Part shown: positions 49,401 through 58,563 of the stretch, one piece after another
Layout: the number at the start of each line of letters is the position of its first letter
Numbering within the stretch: position 1 is the stretch's first letter
From: Asparagopsis taxiformis
Lineage: Eukaryota > Rhodophyta > Florideophyceae > Bonnemaisoniales > Bonnemaisoniaceae
Length of the DNA: 64,000 nucleotides
Direction of reading: 5' to 3'
NCBI GenBank assembly: GCA_030407315.1
Contig: JALQPE010001722.1
Location: forward strand, 62,001 to 126,000
Position numbers and translations under genes: made by a program
The notes under the pieces: generated by a model
Databases searched by the model: none
What the model saw: the letters and a program-made list of their open reading frames with translations, nothing else
What the model was told of the DNA's origin: nothing

Positions 49401-49653
49401 ACCTTCCTTCGTTACGCAAAATGCTTATGAACGCGAAGAAGCTTCCTTCAAGAAGACTGTCCGTGAAGTACCCATTTCTCAGGTTCCAAAAGATGCTAAC
49501 ATTATAACAAGTCATGTAATATACAAAGTGAAGACTACAGACGACGGCAAGCGCCTCGTCAAAGCTAGAATAGCTCCCGTCTGTGTTTTCGGAAGTGGAC
49601 GCGGACGTCCAGTCTCTCTAGTACGGGTCCTAGTCGGCCCCGAGATTTACTAG
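46441..49653 (+). CDS. Copia-type gag-pol with Tudor-like domain, truncated in RT
   Basis: 1070 codons from ATG 46441. Gag (about residues 1-215; SLWRAFHEKLPDNHG); a C-x2-C-x4-H-x4-H finger CNLCSSYGHWASDH near 255; a protease-like LLDDGAPYSG near 317; integrase with its zinc finger (HVCGHSNF ... CINC, about 497-540) and Asp in CIDHLFL, Asp in FDAAFDN, Glu in VLESKH. Between integrase and RT lies a Tudor-like domain (about 890-935; IEVYWPEDRTYYPGTV, YDDGDAEDLDL). RT begins with VIYKVKTTDDGKRLVKARIAP and is then cut; the last 20 codons are unrelated. Tudor domains often bind methylated lysine or arginine, which suggests chromatin targeting (inference). The element cannot make DNA without RT. 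Confidence 0.8.
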   Translation: MGPDLPSRPRFAWDSKTVPWTDGKGDQEEYADSVSLWRAFHEKLPDNHGSKIPTELQGIMLQSQLFGRARDIVKLIDEKVIQSEEGVDAIVNALHKRDPLAVVSEVYHDFNSLLNTRRGTTETFKNFESRFLAKVSKFNSQSSLCKLPDALVSFMLLSNSNVDSNQRISILAASAPRDFKPTRKSKTDDFLSAVSYDSIASVLRQCDASSNTDTRSIHTHSATATHTRHRSGTKIRRKLNPAQLADLKSRCKCNLCSSYGHWASDHNPDGSLKPGVTSTPEPSQRNTRDSGYDTKKAVTFHMASLPSADNNLFCSIGPLLDDGAPYSGMGMREFRAIQPMVLPNWSGKPHKLPDTIADRPFWKYGSGAHSSEVRRILGSVYLNATTDEGVSVRIRHLIIEGSSQWVIGRNVTRYCDIVHIKNNLLQIPALDGGTQHLSISLVDYDLHSYIPHSVFYNYGKSVQTVDKMTLFCATSVLNGVDGDLSWKDTKHIIDKVHLHVCGHSNFSDMKLLLQRNGIWDECVSNYLSDTIENCINCKTTSVPKTPRKVSLSSMNRSFNEKVCIDHLFLNEHAVFHIMDSSVRYSAGSIVHDTGMKHAICAFEAQWVSQFWTPGGVIFDAAFDNSSFISYLRKCGIDPIPLPPRRHNKNVLESKHKILRDIFLRLKECNDNDSSITDDIIVQQTFRISNDLYGNDVISSHELAKGYSRPILPGSTPVKIPNELYTAHETLIAKRKLNLILRSKSTSTSPVCVGDLVQIFIKRQHEKRGKWTSPKPVLSFDPSTHCITVPGKNGHVVRAAIEDVRAAVCDNPLAISIQEAIDELENSMQNVLHTQKPATTRYPDTAPSLENNADFDLTSDQANHTNFSTSSSNDTANSNDEKMLPSTGDSIEVYWPEDRTYYPGTVSELNEETGKYHISYDDGDAEDLDLSNERWRFLSAAAPEKTVSSNKITMLPGAELSSVERNATDEYFSVFHDKEFSLHYAQGLPSFVTQNAYEREEASFKKTVREVPISQVPKDANIITSHVIYKVKTTDDGKRLVKARIAPVCVFGSGRGRPVSLVRVLVGPEIY

Positions 49654-49701
49654 AACAAATGAACGTCCGCGTCCGAAAAAAATAAAAATTTTTTGGATGC
49701 G

Positions 49702-49873
49702 GACGTCCACTTTCTCTAGTACATATGGCGGAATACTAGGGCCCGACATCCACTTTCTCTAGTACATATGGCGGAATACTAGGACCCGACATCCACTTTC
49801 TCTAGTACATATGGCGGAATACTAGGACCCGACATCCACTTTCTCTAGTACGTTCGGCGGAATACTAGGACCC
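49702..49873. repeat. 43-bp minisatellite, four units
   Basis: Units begin GACATCCACTTTCTCTAG (first unit GACGTCC) at 49702, 49745, 49788 and 49831. Each holds an inverted pair CTAGTA ... TACTAG. The array starts 50 bp after the truncated RT frame. Confidence 0.95.
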
Positions 49874-50005
49874 GACATCCAGTATACAATATATCAGCGA
49901 AAACCGGGAGGGAAGAAATTACAGCGGATGGTAAATTCAGGGCCCATATCGGACCGTATTTTATTCTCTCATTTACGAAACTGCTCGTATACAATACGTC
50001 TCTCT

Positions 50006-50190
50006 AGAATAGGAAATACATATCTGGTCAGAATAGGAAATAAATACCCGGTTAGAATAGGAAATACGTATCCAGCCAGAATACGGAATACGTATCCAGC
50101 CAGAATACGAAATACGTATCCAGCCAGAATACGGAATATGTATCCAGCCAGAATATGAAATACGTATCCAGCCGGAATACAAAATACCTG
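50006..50190. repeat. 24-bp minisatellite, about eight units
   Basis: Unit AGAATACGGAATACGTATCC plus AGCC, with a degenerate left end. The period is a multiple of three and the array is open on both strands: RIRNTYPA on plus, SGWIRISY on minus. I doubt that either is translated. Confidence 0.9.
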
Positions 50191-50488
50191 TCAGCATATC
50201 GTCGATCACCCATTCCCTCACTATCGCGTTCTCCCTACCATCCGAACGCCATGCACCACCATCCGCACATACTTCAAGAACCCTCACGACCTTGATTACA
50301 AAAAATCCGCTCCTTCCCAATTCCATCCCGCTTTCCTCGACACCACCCCAGCGCATTAAATCATCAAGACATCAAACACGAACATGGTCAGCAAAATCTT
50401 ACACCACTTGAAACGCACTCTCACTTCTATCGTATGCCCCAAAATATACACATACCAGAAACACCTCACAGCTTCATTCCCCATCTTC

Positions 50489-51445
50489 CTACATCCCTTC
50501 TTCACTCTCCTTCAGTCCTGCCGTTCCTGCTTCACCACTCCTGCATCACATACAAAACATCAACCCCAACAGTCAGATTCAAAAGCAACGCTTACCACGA
50601 CAGATATCCTAGAAACTTCCTTACTTACCTCTCATCCATCCTACACACAATACAAACCATGATCCAAAAACCTTGCAATGAATAATCAAAGTCAGCAGTC
50701 CATATCTTTGCAAAACAAGTCTTGGTGCTCAGTGAAACTTACCTTCTGTGATCAACATTCCTGCACCATCTACACAACATCGGAATCAACCACAACAGTC
50801 AGACCCAAAACCAACCTTCCCTCGCTGCTTACTTTCAAAACTCGCACACTTACCTTCGCTCCACACAATACACACCATGACTCAATAGGCTTCCAATGAA
50901 AAATATCGCATCAACGGAAATAGTCAGACTCAAAACCAACCTTCCCTCGCTGCTTACTTTCAAAACTCGCACACTTACCTTACCTGTTCCACCCTGCACA
51001 CAATAAAAACCATAAATCACGTAATCGTGTAGCCAAGAAAAGTAGTCAGCATTCCGCATCTTCGCACAACCGGTCTGGGCGCCGAATGTGACTTACCTTC
51101 CGTCATCACTATGCCTCCATCACCTACGCAACATCGGAATCAATCGCAACAGTCAGATTGAAAACCAACGTTTCCCTCGCTACATACCCTGAGAACTCGC
51201 AAATGTACCTCTCATCCATCCTACACACAATACAAACCATGATCCAAAAACCTTGCAATGAATAATAATCAAAGTCAGCAGTCCATATCTTTGCAAAACA
51301 AGTCTTGGTGCTCAGTGAAACTTACCTTCCGTCATCAACATTCCTGCATCATCTACACAACATTGGAATCAACCACAACAGTCAGACTCAAAACCAACCT
51401 TCCCTCGCACCATACTTTCAAAACTTCACGTACCTCTCTTCCATC
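50489..51445 (-). other. Array of splice-site-flanked micro-exon-like blocks
   Basis: On the minus strand seven short blocks lie between AG and GTA(A/C): 51434-51445 (12 nt), 51326-51343 (18), 51209-51220 (12), 51097-51114 (18), 50979-50993 (15), 50743-50760 (18) and 50629-50640 (12), then a last block 50489-50540 that ends in TAG. Every internal length is a multiple of three. All share one open phase, giving MEER, NVDDGR, MDER, HSDDGR, VEQVR, NVDHRR, MDER and SGEAGTAGLKESEEGM, with Arg codons split at the joins. Gaps between blocks are 88-105 nt, except one of 218 nt holding a degenerate block near 50855. This looks like the 3' part of a gene with tandemly duplicated micro-exons. The first exons are not identified. 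Expression is untested. Confidence 0.5.
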
Positions 51446-51480
51446 CTCCGCTTAATACACACCATGAGTCAACATGCTTC
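50520..51480. repeat. Degenerate tandem duplication underlying the micro-exon array
   Basis: Long near-identical segments recur, for example 50640-50760 and 51221-51343 (both run through the stretch with CTTGCAATGAATAA and CAAAACAAGTCTTGGTGCTC). Shorter copies lie between. The repeating pair of blocks is about 215-230 bp. Confidence 0.8.
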
Positions 51481-51533
51481 CAAGGAAAAATATCGCATAA
51501 ACGGAAATAGTCAGACTCAAACTCCACGCTTCC

Positions 51534-51659
51534 CTTTGACCGCCTTTGCTTTGTTTAGTGTAAAGGATGGAACGAAGGTACGTGCGCGAATCTTCATCAA
51601 GATTCGCGCACGTAACTTCATTCCATCCTTTACACTAAACAAAGCAAAGGCGGTCAAAG
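51534..51659. repeat. 61-bp inverted repeat with 4-nt loop
   Basis: Arms 51534-51594 and 51599-51659 pair over 61 bp with two mismatches around the loop CATC. Each arm contains a version of the 12-nt micro-exon block: AAAG, GATGGAACGAAG, GTACGT on the plus strand in the left arm, and GATGGAATGAAG on the minus strand in the right arm. It could be an inverted duplication of that unit, or the source of a long hairpin RNA. Confidence 0.9.
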
Positions 51660-52240
51660 AATCTCAGTCGGTGATGAGGGCGGAGTGGAGCCTGCGGCGT
51701 CGACCGGACAGCTTTCAGCGTCCGCTTAAGTCTTGCTGTGCATACTCGAAATCATCGCCGGCAGTGAGATTGAGTATGGCCCAAGCCATGGTCTCTGATT
51801 CCCCGAACAATGAGATCCGGATCGAGGACAACGAATATAAACATATAATCATATATATGAGAATCCATTTGCTTTCCTTACATGATCCGTGGCATATCCG
51901 CTGTAAAGCACATTCAAATTCCACGAAGTTCAGAAATAAAAAAGTTTATTATTACAAATGAATTAATTGAAAATTCATCTCCCAGGGCAGTCGTTCGTCC
52001 TTCCATGCACACGTTGCCAGCACGCAATGTGATGTAACAGTTGGAAATGATTGAACTCTCGGTTAAATTCCACCGTTGGGATGTCAGCTGGAGTGAGCAC
52101 AAAACTACTACCCACAAAACTACGAACGAACACGTTACATTCCAAGTCTCGAAAGCACCACAAAAATAAAATTGGTCGCATCTGGACGGCACAGTCTCCC
52201 CTGTTCAGCTCGCAATCCTCCTTTTGCGTCAAAACTCGAC
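51660..52240. other. Stretch without assigned gene
   Basis: A minus frame 51715-51924 (MEFECALQRICHGSC...) could be an upstream exon of the micro-exon gene: it contains GATCAT followed by GTAAGG near 51880. The codon phase does not match the array, so I do not assign it. Otherwise nothing recognised. Confidence 0.4.
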
Positions 52241-53617
52241 ATGGAATGCAAGTATGAAGGGTGCTTCTACTACTGCGTAGATGCTTATGCGCTCGCGCTG
52301 CATGAGCGAACGTGTCGCTACCGTTTCAACCCCTCTACCCAACATTTCAACAACGCTCGTGTCCCTGCCGTCACCCATGAGCCTGCTCGAAACGGCGACC
52401 ATGATTCCCCGCAACCCAGCTCCCCAGACCCAGAATCTGGTCGTGCTTCCTCCAGCGACTCACCCTGTGACGCTCCACTGCCACCAGCCTCAACACCCTC
52501 CCGCGCAGACCTCCTCGTGCAATCCCTCGCCGCCAGTCTCACAACCCTCGAGTACAAGGCCGGCGCTGGCCGCGTGAGCGAAGTCATCACCATCCTACAA
52601 GACCCCGCATTCTCCCTAGAAAAGTTCAACAGCACCGTTCGCACCGTAGAAGAATGTCGCCACGTTACCGCTTCCATGGTCGAAACACATTTCCGCACCG
52701 AAGGTTACAAGAGCCACATCGTTCCAGACAAAACTGGTAAGTACTCGGCACAGCTGTACCTCCGCGACCCAGTCGACATGCTCCGCAGGCAGTTAGCACT
52801 GGCTAACGACCAAAATACTCTCTTCCACCCCTCCCCACAGACCGCCCCAGACGGCACCGCAATATTTTCTCATCCCCTACACACAGAATTCGCGAAAACG
52901 CTGCACCAGGTTACTAGACAGCGCGTGCAGCTCTCGGAAGATCCACAGGTCGTATGGGCAGAGGAAACTGATCCCACACCTTCCTCCTTTGCCGGCCTCC
53001 TCCAAGTGTACTCTGACAAGAGCAGCACAAGCCTCAAGAGCTCCGCAATCGTCGCATACCCCATACACGTCACACTGCTCAACTTCTCCGCCCCCCTCCG
53101 TCGCCACTGCATCCGTACCGGCCTCACCATCGTCGGGTATCTTCCGTACATTGTTAACCCTTCGTCCAACGCCTTGTTCGGTGATGAAATGCCGACAACC
53201 TCTAGTTCTGCTAGTCGCGCTCGCAAAATTGATATTCTTCATAAAGCACTCGAAAAAGTGTTTTCGTCCCTATCCACCGCGTTCTCTTCCGGGTTCCCCT
53301 GCACAGACTCTACTGCCACTGTCCGCCAATGCTTTCCCATCCTAGCCAATTATTGCTGCGACTTTCCAGAGGCCAAAGAGCTGTCGTGCACTCGCAACAG
53401 CACTACCACCACACATCCCTACCACCGCTGCTACATCCCCGCCACTCAACTTGAATCCAGCGCGCCACACCAGCCCCGCTCCCTTGATGATGCACTCTCT
53501 GCACGCCAAGAGAGCGCTCAGGAGCTTACAACTGCTCCTCTTGAAGCTCTCTCCCTCCTCGAACAACACTCTGTCCTCGAATTGACCGCTCTTATACCAA
53601 GTAACAGTCCCTTATAG
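52241..53617 (+). CDS. Plavaka-type transposase, N-terminal/central fragment
   Basis: 458 codons from ATG 52241 (the frame is open to an ATG at 52172). A C2HC-like finger CKYEGCFYYC ... HERTC at the N-terminus and a Ser/Pro linker are followed by a region matching Plavaka/KDZ-like transposases from memory of the family: LLQVYSDKSSTS, YPIHVTLLNF, RRH, VGYLPYI, then LHKALEKVF and VRQCFPILANYCCDFPEAKELSCT, corresponding to the family's SDKT, GYLP and DYPEQ segments. The C-terminal third of the usual protein is missing: the frame stops at 53615. These are CMC-superfamily DNA transposases best known in basidiomycetes. No terminal inverted repeats found nearby. Confidence 0.6.
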   Translation: MECKYEGCFYYCVDAYALALHERTCRYRFNPSTQHFNNARVPAVTHEPARNGDHDSPQPSSPDPESGRASSSDSPCDAPLPPASTPSRADLLVQSLAASLTTLEYKAGAGRVSEVITILQDPAFSLEKFNSTVRTVEECRHVTASMVETHFRTEGYKSHIVPDKTGKYSAQLYLRDPVDMLRRQLALANDQNTLFHPSPQTAPDGTAIFSHPLHTEFAKTLHQVTRQRVQLSEDPQVVWAEETDPTPSSFAGLLQVYSDKSSTSLKSSAIVAYPIHVTLLNFSAPLRRHCIRTGLTIVGYLPYIVNPSSNALFGDEMPTTSSSASRARKIDILHKALEKVFSSLSTAFSSGFPCTDSTATVRQCFPILANYCCDFPEAKELSCTRNSTTTTHPYHRCYIPATQLESSAPHQPRSLDDALSARQESAQELTTAPLEALSLLEQHSVLELTALIPSNSPL

Positions 53618-53728
53618 GAGTTGTAGGGGTCAATAGACACCACAACACATTCTCCTTCGAGCCTCTGCACAATGGCTTGCAGTTGGAACTTGCAGAAGCC
53701 GATGATGGCCCCGGTCGGGCCGCTGGCC

Positions 53729-53914
53729 AGTTTCTGGGGCCGTTGTGACCAAATTAGACGACCTGAATTGAATTAAAATTTGGGCTATTCTCAAAAACAT
53801 GCACATGTGAACATGTTTTTGAGATGGGGGTGTGCCGTACGGCACTTTCGACCTCCCAAATCGATGCTTTTTGCAATTTTCTTGGTCCCGAAATTTTAGA
53901 ATTTCTGGGCTTGC
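53729..53914. repeat. 185-bp repeat with hairpin and palindrome, copy 1
   Basis: About 97% identical to 54646-54829. Contains a perfect 12-bp hairpin (CTCAAAAACATG ... CATGTTTTTGAG, 53790-53823) and the perfect palindrome GTGCCGTACGGCAC (53832-53845). No ORF. Possibly a non-autonomous element or the end of one. Confidence 0.9.
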
Positions 53915-54645
53915 CAGCAATTCAATTGAGTCGGGCATCCATCGGACGTCCATTTCAGCTTAGTCTTGTATTGCGCACCTGCACGCATTGCAGCAATGAA
54001 TCAGGCGAGAGCGCACCGTGCTGCCGTAACGACGAGATGATATAGTTTCGGAGTGGTTAGTCAGCCTGGCCGGCAGCAGGATGGCACTGGTTGCAACCAT
54101 TTTCATCCTGCTACCGCACGGCGCACACACACTGCAGCACGCAATTGACGCTTGAGTCAGAGGCGTGATGTGCAAGCCGTGCGATGCTGTGTATTTGTCT
54201 GTGTGTCTGTGTGGTGGTGCTACTGCTGCATGTTGAAGTACTTCCCAGGTGTACCACTGGTCCACATCTTTTTGGACTGCCACCGCAGACGTACTCCGAC
54301 GCATGTACATGCATCGGAAACCGACCGAGATAGCAGAGCAGCAATCACTGCTGGCTAGACGTCCAAATTTTTGGTAGGCTCGAGGGCAATGGTTGAGTGG
54401 CTGACATTCATTGGACGTCTACCGCTGATGGATGAGCTCCGCGGTAGGTGTAGGTTTCGCGGTGTTGTCCTACAATGCTGGATGTCGAAGACAACGAGTA
54501 CATTTACTAGACGTCCAGGTTGACCAGCTGAGCAGAGGAATATGATGTGGAGATGAAGGCATTGGTGAGGCTGGCAGGAACGGTTTAACAGTATGGGTGT
54601 AGTGGGAGAGTGAGGAAGGAGGGGCCGCTCGGGGCACAGGGTGGC
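53915..54645. other. Sequence between the two 185-bp repeats
   Basis: No recognised gene. If the direct repeats are the ends of one element this would be its body of 731 bp, but no gene or LTR-like TG...CA ends are seen. Confidence 0.4.
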
Positions 54646-54829
54646 TTCTGGGGCCGTTGTGGCCAAATTAAACGACCTGAATTGAATTAAAATTTGGGCT
54701 ATTCTCAAAAACATGCACATGTGAACATGTTTTTGAGATGGGGGTGTGCCGTACGGCACTTTCGACCTCCCAAATCGATGTTTTTTTGCAATTTTCTTGG
54801 GCCCGAAATTTTAGAATTTCTGGGCTTGC
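54646..54829. repeat. 185-bp repeat with hairpin and palindrome, copy 2
   Basis: Second copy, same orientation as 53729-53914. The hairpin and 14-bp palindrome are unchanged. Confidence 0.9.
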
Positions 54830-55239
54830 ATGTTTGTAAAGAGGGTAGCGAAGGCGATATTAGAGGGAAAAAGAGGCTGGAAAGTAGAGGAGCGGCTGGT
54901 CGTAGCGGCTGAATGCCTTGGAGAGTTGCACTAAATTAGTTTGGTTTAGTTACGCTGGTAAAGAAGTTAAATACGTTCTCGTGTCTCTTGTTCTGGACGA
55001 TGTGACGGTGTGTGTCATAATGTGGTGGAAGTAAGAGGGTGAGCATCGGGGTGGGAGTATGGGACGATATAATCAGATGGAGATGAAGTGCTGGCAGGAA
55101 TGATACTCTGTGACTGCGAGTCGTGCGCAATGGGAAGAGGGCAGTGCGACAGATCGTATGTGTAGGAGTAATGGATCAGTGGGTGTGTCGAATAATACGC
55201 GAAGCGAAGCAGCATACCTGGCGCAAGGACTGGTGTGGC
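54830..55239. other. Stretch before the large inverted repeat
   Basis: No gene or repeat seen. Whether the inverted repeat extends into it cannot be judged, because the other arm reaches the window end first. Confidence 0.5.
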
Positions 55240-55913
55240 GATTGTCGTCTCATTCATTGAAGTGATGGGACGTGCAGTGGAAAACGGGTGGGTGTTGGTT
55301 GGGTGGCACATCGAGTGAATCACGGAAAATACGTTTTCCCCTTGGACGACGCTCTCTGCCCGCATATCGATGCCACGAAGCCATGTGCGGAGACGGGTGT
55401 GACGTTCGCGGGCGGTGGTGGGTGAAAACCCATCTTATCGCACCAGTTTATAGTCTCCTACCTACCCTAGAGCTCTTCTGACGTGCCCAGTCCTAAGTTT
55501 CGTACCACTTGATCACTCACATACTATATTTTTATGGTTAAACACATTATAATGTGATTCTATAGAATCACAGTTGATGGACAGCATCATATCCGTTTAT
55601 TGTTGGTGATATAGCGATATAAATTAACCGAGGAGATTGTTGAGGTTGTACTTCGGGTACGATGTTGAATGTTAGATTAGAATTCCCGTCAATATAACTG
55701 TACCATCATCCATCCGCTCGCATTCATCCATGTATGGATGGCGTTTCTCGACATGGCTACTATGTAATTATGAGCGATTGGCAGTGGCAAAGGGAAATCT
55801 ACTGCGACAACTGTCCACCCAATTGCGTGCAATCTCTTGCTCATTAACTCTTCCTCTCGCCCCTCTTCAGTAACTTCTCCACGCCCCAATCTCTCCCCAT
55901 CTCCACCATCTTC

Positions 55914-56823
55914 CTAATATCTGAACCGCATAAAAATACGGCATCCCTTCTCGTCATAATCCTCCTCAACCATGTGCACTGCCTGCACTTCATTCTCACA
56001 CCACCCTTGCTGTACAATGTCCTCCACTTCAGCACCACTCATAATCTGTACCGAGGGTTCAAACGCCGCTGTTACATATTTGACCATAAAGTCGTTGCGA
56101 ACGTTTGCATACAAATATCTCTTCTCAAATGCGCGCAGTGCCGACAAGAATTTCAATCCCAATATGTTATTATCACTCGACATGGCGACCAGCAATCCAT
56201 CTTCATCTCTTAATAACAACTCCCTCGCCGTTTCGCCGAAAACATTTTCCGCCATTCCCATTAAGCCGTCCGGAATGAGCCGATAAACCCCAAAACTTGT
56301 GCATCCCAAGGTGCGGACTTGCAACCGCGATAAATCGGCGTCCAATCAAGTCCGCAACCAGACCCGTTTCCTCATTGTATAGCTTTGCAGCTGCGTACCG
56401 CACATACAAACCACCCAACAAGAACCCTACTAAACTGATTGCATTGAAAATGTCATTCTCTGCAACAATTCTTTGCATATCTTCGGCCAATCTCTAGCCT
56501 CCGAGTAGGATACCATCGTGGGTGTTATCCGTATTCACCTTTGTCACAAGCACTAATAATTCGCAGCTCGAAGCAGCTGTAGCTGCTTGCAGTTCATCCA
56601 AGACATATGTAAGGTCTTCTAAAGCACCATGGAGCTCATGAGCGAGGACGAGTAGTTCTGTGGGAGGTGCGCGTATGAGCGCGTCATGTGGCAGAACGAG
56701 GGGTGGAGACGCTGGACGACGGGGTGCTATTGCGAAAGGAAGACGCACGGTAACATTAATCACTATTCCCCTAATTGCCCAACTCGAGTAGTAATTAAGA
56801 CGACTCTTCCCCGACATGATCAA
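55914..56823 (-). pseudogene. Decayed DUF676 serine esterase/lipase, left arm
   Basis: Matches the DUF676 (ROG1-like) alpha/beta-hydrolase pattern: LLVLAHELHGALEDLTYVLDEL, VNTDNTHDGILLGG, RLAEDMQ, SLVGFLLGGLYVRYAAAKLY, VASPHLG, ETARELLLRDEDG, LLVAMSS and KRYLYANVRND. Broken by a TAG after ILLGG, a frameshift just after VASPHLG, and loss of the nucleophile: the family GxSxGG is GFLLGG. The oxyanion-loop HGLHG is HELHG. This arm keeps the frame further than the right arm, both near 56640 and near 56000. Intact members hydrolyse lipid esters; this copy cannot. Confidence 0.8.
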
Positions 56824-57033
56824 TCATTCCGTAACCGCACGCTTCATTGCTCTGTGAAAAAGTGTATCCAACACACTTGTTGCCAGCATGTATGAGAATG
56901 GTCGTAGAGCTGAGAGAGCTATCTTACAGATTGTATAATGCGTGTAAAAGTAGGAGTCTTGATGTTTGTCAAGGATGTCTAAAATTGTAGACAGCGTCGA
57001 AAAGATCAGCGCACATGAGCGCTCAGAATACGA

Positions 57034-58364
57034 TTACAAATCGCCTGCTTCACTCGCGACTGAAATCGAAACCAACATCGCATGAAGAGCTTTTTTCGAA
57101 TCTTCAACGGCATTCGTCATGATGTGCGGTGTAATAATATTCACATAAGTCCCGGCACCTAGGAACAACAACGCCTGTAGAAGCAGATCCAGAATACAAC
57201 ATTGATCAGTTTCGCAATGCCAAAATTCATCCAGACGATCCTCATCGGTGGGCAACGACGATATTTTCATACGCTCCATCAACAAAACCATAACCGCTGC
57301 TACTGGACAGGCAGACAGTTTGTGATGACTTCCATAAGGCGTATTCGCAGTGCAGTCACAAATCAACACGCCCACCCGTCAGCCGCAGCGAGAAAAGCCC
57401 TTTCATCGCTAACTCTCAAACACGTCGCCAATAATTGCGAACAGGCGTCCACAACGACGTTGCTTTCCGCAGATTTGTGTTGCGTCAATTCGCCGGCATT
57501 CGCATCCGAAAGGTCGCACATAACCTCTGCAATCGCACGATGAACAGGATCCGGGTCTGGCGTGTCCTGCGCGGCATGAAAAGAAGACTTGAGTTGGGTG
57601 CAAATCATGTGCAACAGCTGATGAGAAGTTTGCGAATAACCGATGACATCGCACAGCGCGGCAGCGGCATGTTCTGCAATTTGCGGGATACCAATCGCGG
57701 CGATGATTGTCGACAGAATAGTCGGGTCGCTCGAATAGGCCTGCCAGGCTTGTAAACAAGAGACAGCGGCACGGGCATTACGCAAAGCCGCATGGTCAAG
57801 ATGGGCAGGAAGATTGGCCTGCAAATTGGCCATCATGAAGAGAGGCGTCTGCTGAACAACGTGTGCATTTGTGGCACAAAAGCGGTGCAAAGGCTGCGTC
57901 TCGGCGTGTTGATACTCGAGCATGACGGCCGACATGACGTGAAATATGCGCACCTGTTCGTCGGCGAGTACGCAGCGGGGGTCGAGCCACATGGAGATGC
58001 GCAGCGACGATTGAAAATGTGCCATCGCAAAGGCGCATGCGCGCGCGAAGAAATAGAGGGCAGAGGGGTGGTGGAGCGCGAGCGCGAGGGCACGAGGCGG
58101 GATTCATAAGGCGTAGATGCGTTGTGGGTCATCGGTGAACATCAACCAATCGGTTTGGAATCGACGATGCAGCGTAGTGGCGGCGAACAGAAGCGCGTGT
58201 GGCGTCGCATCGGTGTTGATCAATTGTGCGCATATGGAACATGTTGATTGGGAATGACGCACGGCGGTGAGATAACGATCGGCTTGCGATATTTTTGTGC
58301 CGCGGTCGAGTGTGGGCAAAGCGAGATGCACGTTGGCGAGGGTGAATTGATGTGTGTTTGTCAT
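57034..58364 (-). pseudogene. Decayed importin-13/transportin-3-like gene, left arm
   Basis: Begins ATG 58364. FTLANVHLALPTLDRG ... FAATTLHRRFQTDW resembles the N-terminal HEAT repeats of importin-13/transportin-3 (Mtr10) receptors, which carry SR proteins and other cargo into the nucleus. The next part (CLQAWQAYSSDPTIL, AEHAAAALCDVIG, AIAEVMCDLSD) fits the same fold. A TGA stops the frame after QRIYAL. A missing T relative to the other arm shifts it near 57390, after DERAF. Only about 440 of the usual 900 or so residues can be followed. Family assignment is by eye. Confidence 0.5.
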
Positions 58365-58563
58365 GGATTACGATTAGCGACTTGATCCATGAAAGTGTAT
58401 GTTGGAAAAATAGTCGGGAGCGTGTTGTGGTGTGGGGCGTTTGGTCAATCTTGCGTTCAGCCTTTCTGTGTGCCTCTCGACCCCATTTCCGGACACCTGT
58501 CTCAACACACATTCTGCTCGCCCATTGGCTGTTTCACACGCTGGTGATGTTTACAATGTCAGC

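Noticed and set aside
49702..50190. Possible CRISPR array
   Set aside because: Units are contiguous tandem repeats of 43 and 24 bp with no unique spacers, and the genome looks eukaryotic.
53729..54829. The 185-bp direct repeats as a pair of LTRs
   Set aside because: No TG...CA ends, no primer site, no target duplication and no coding sequence between them.
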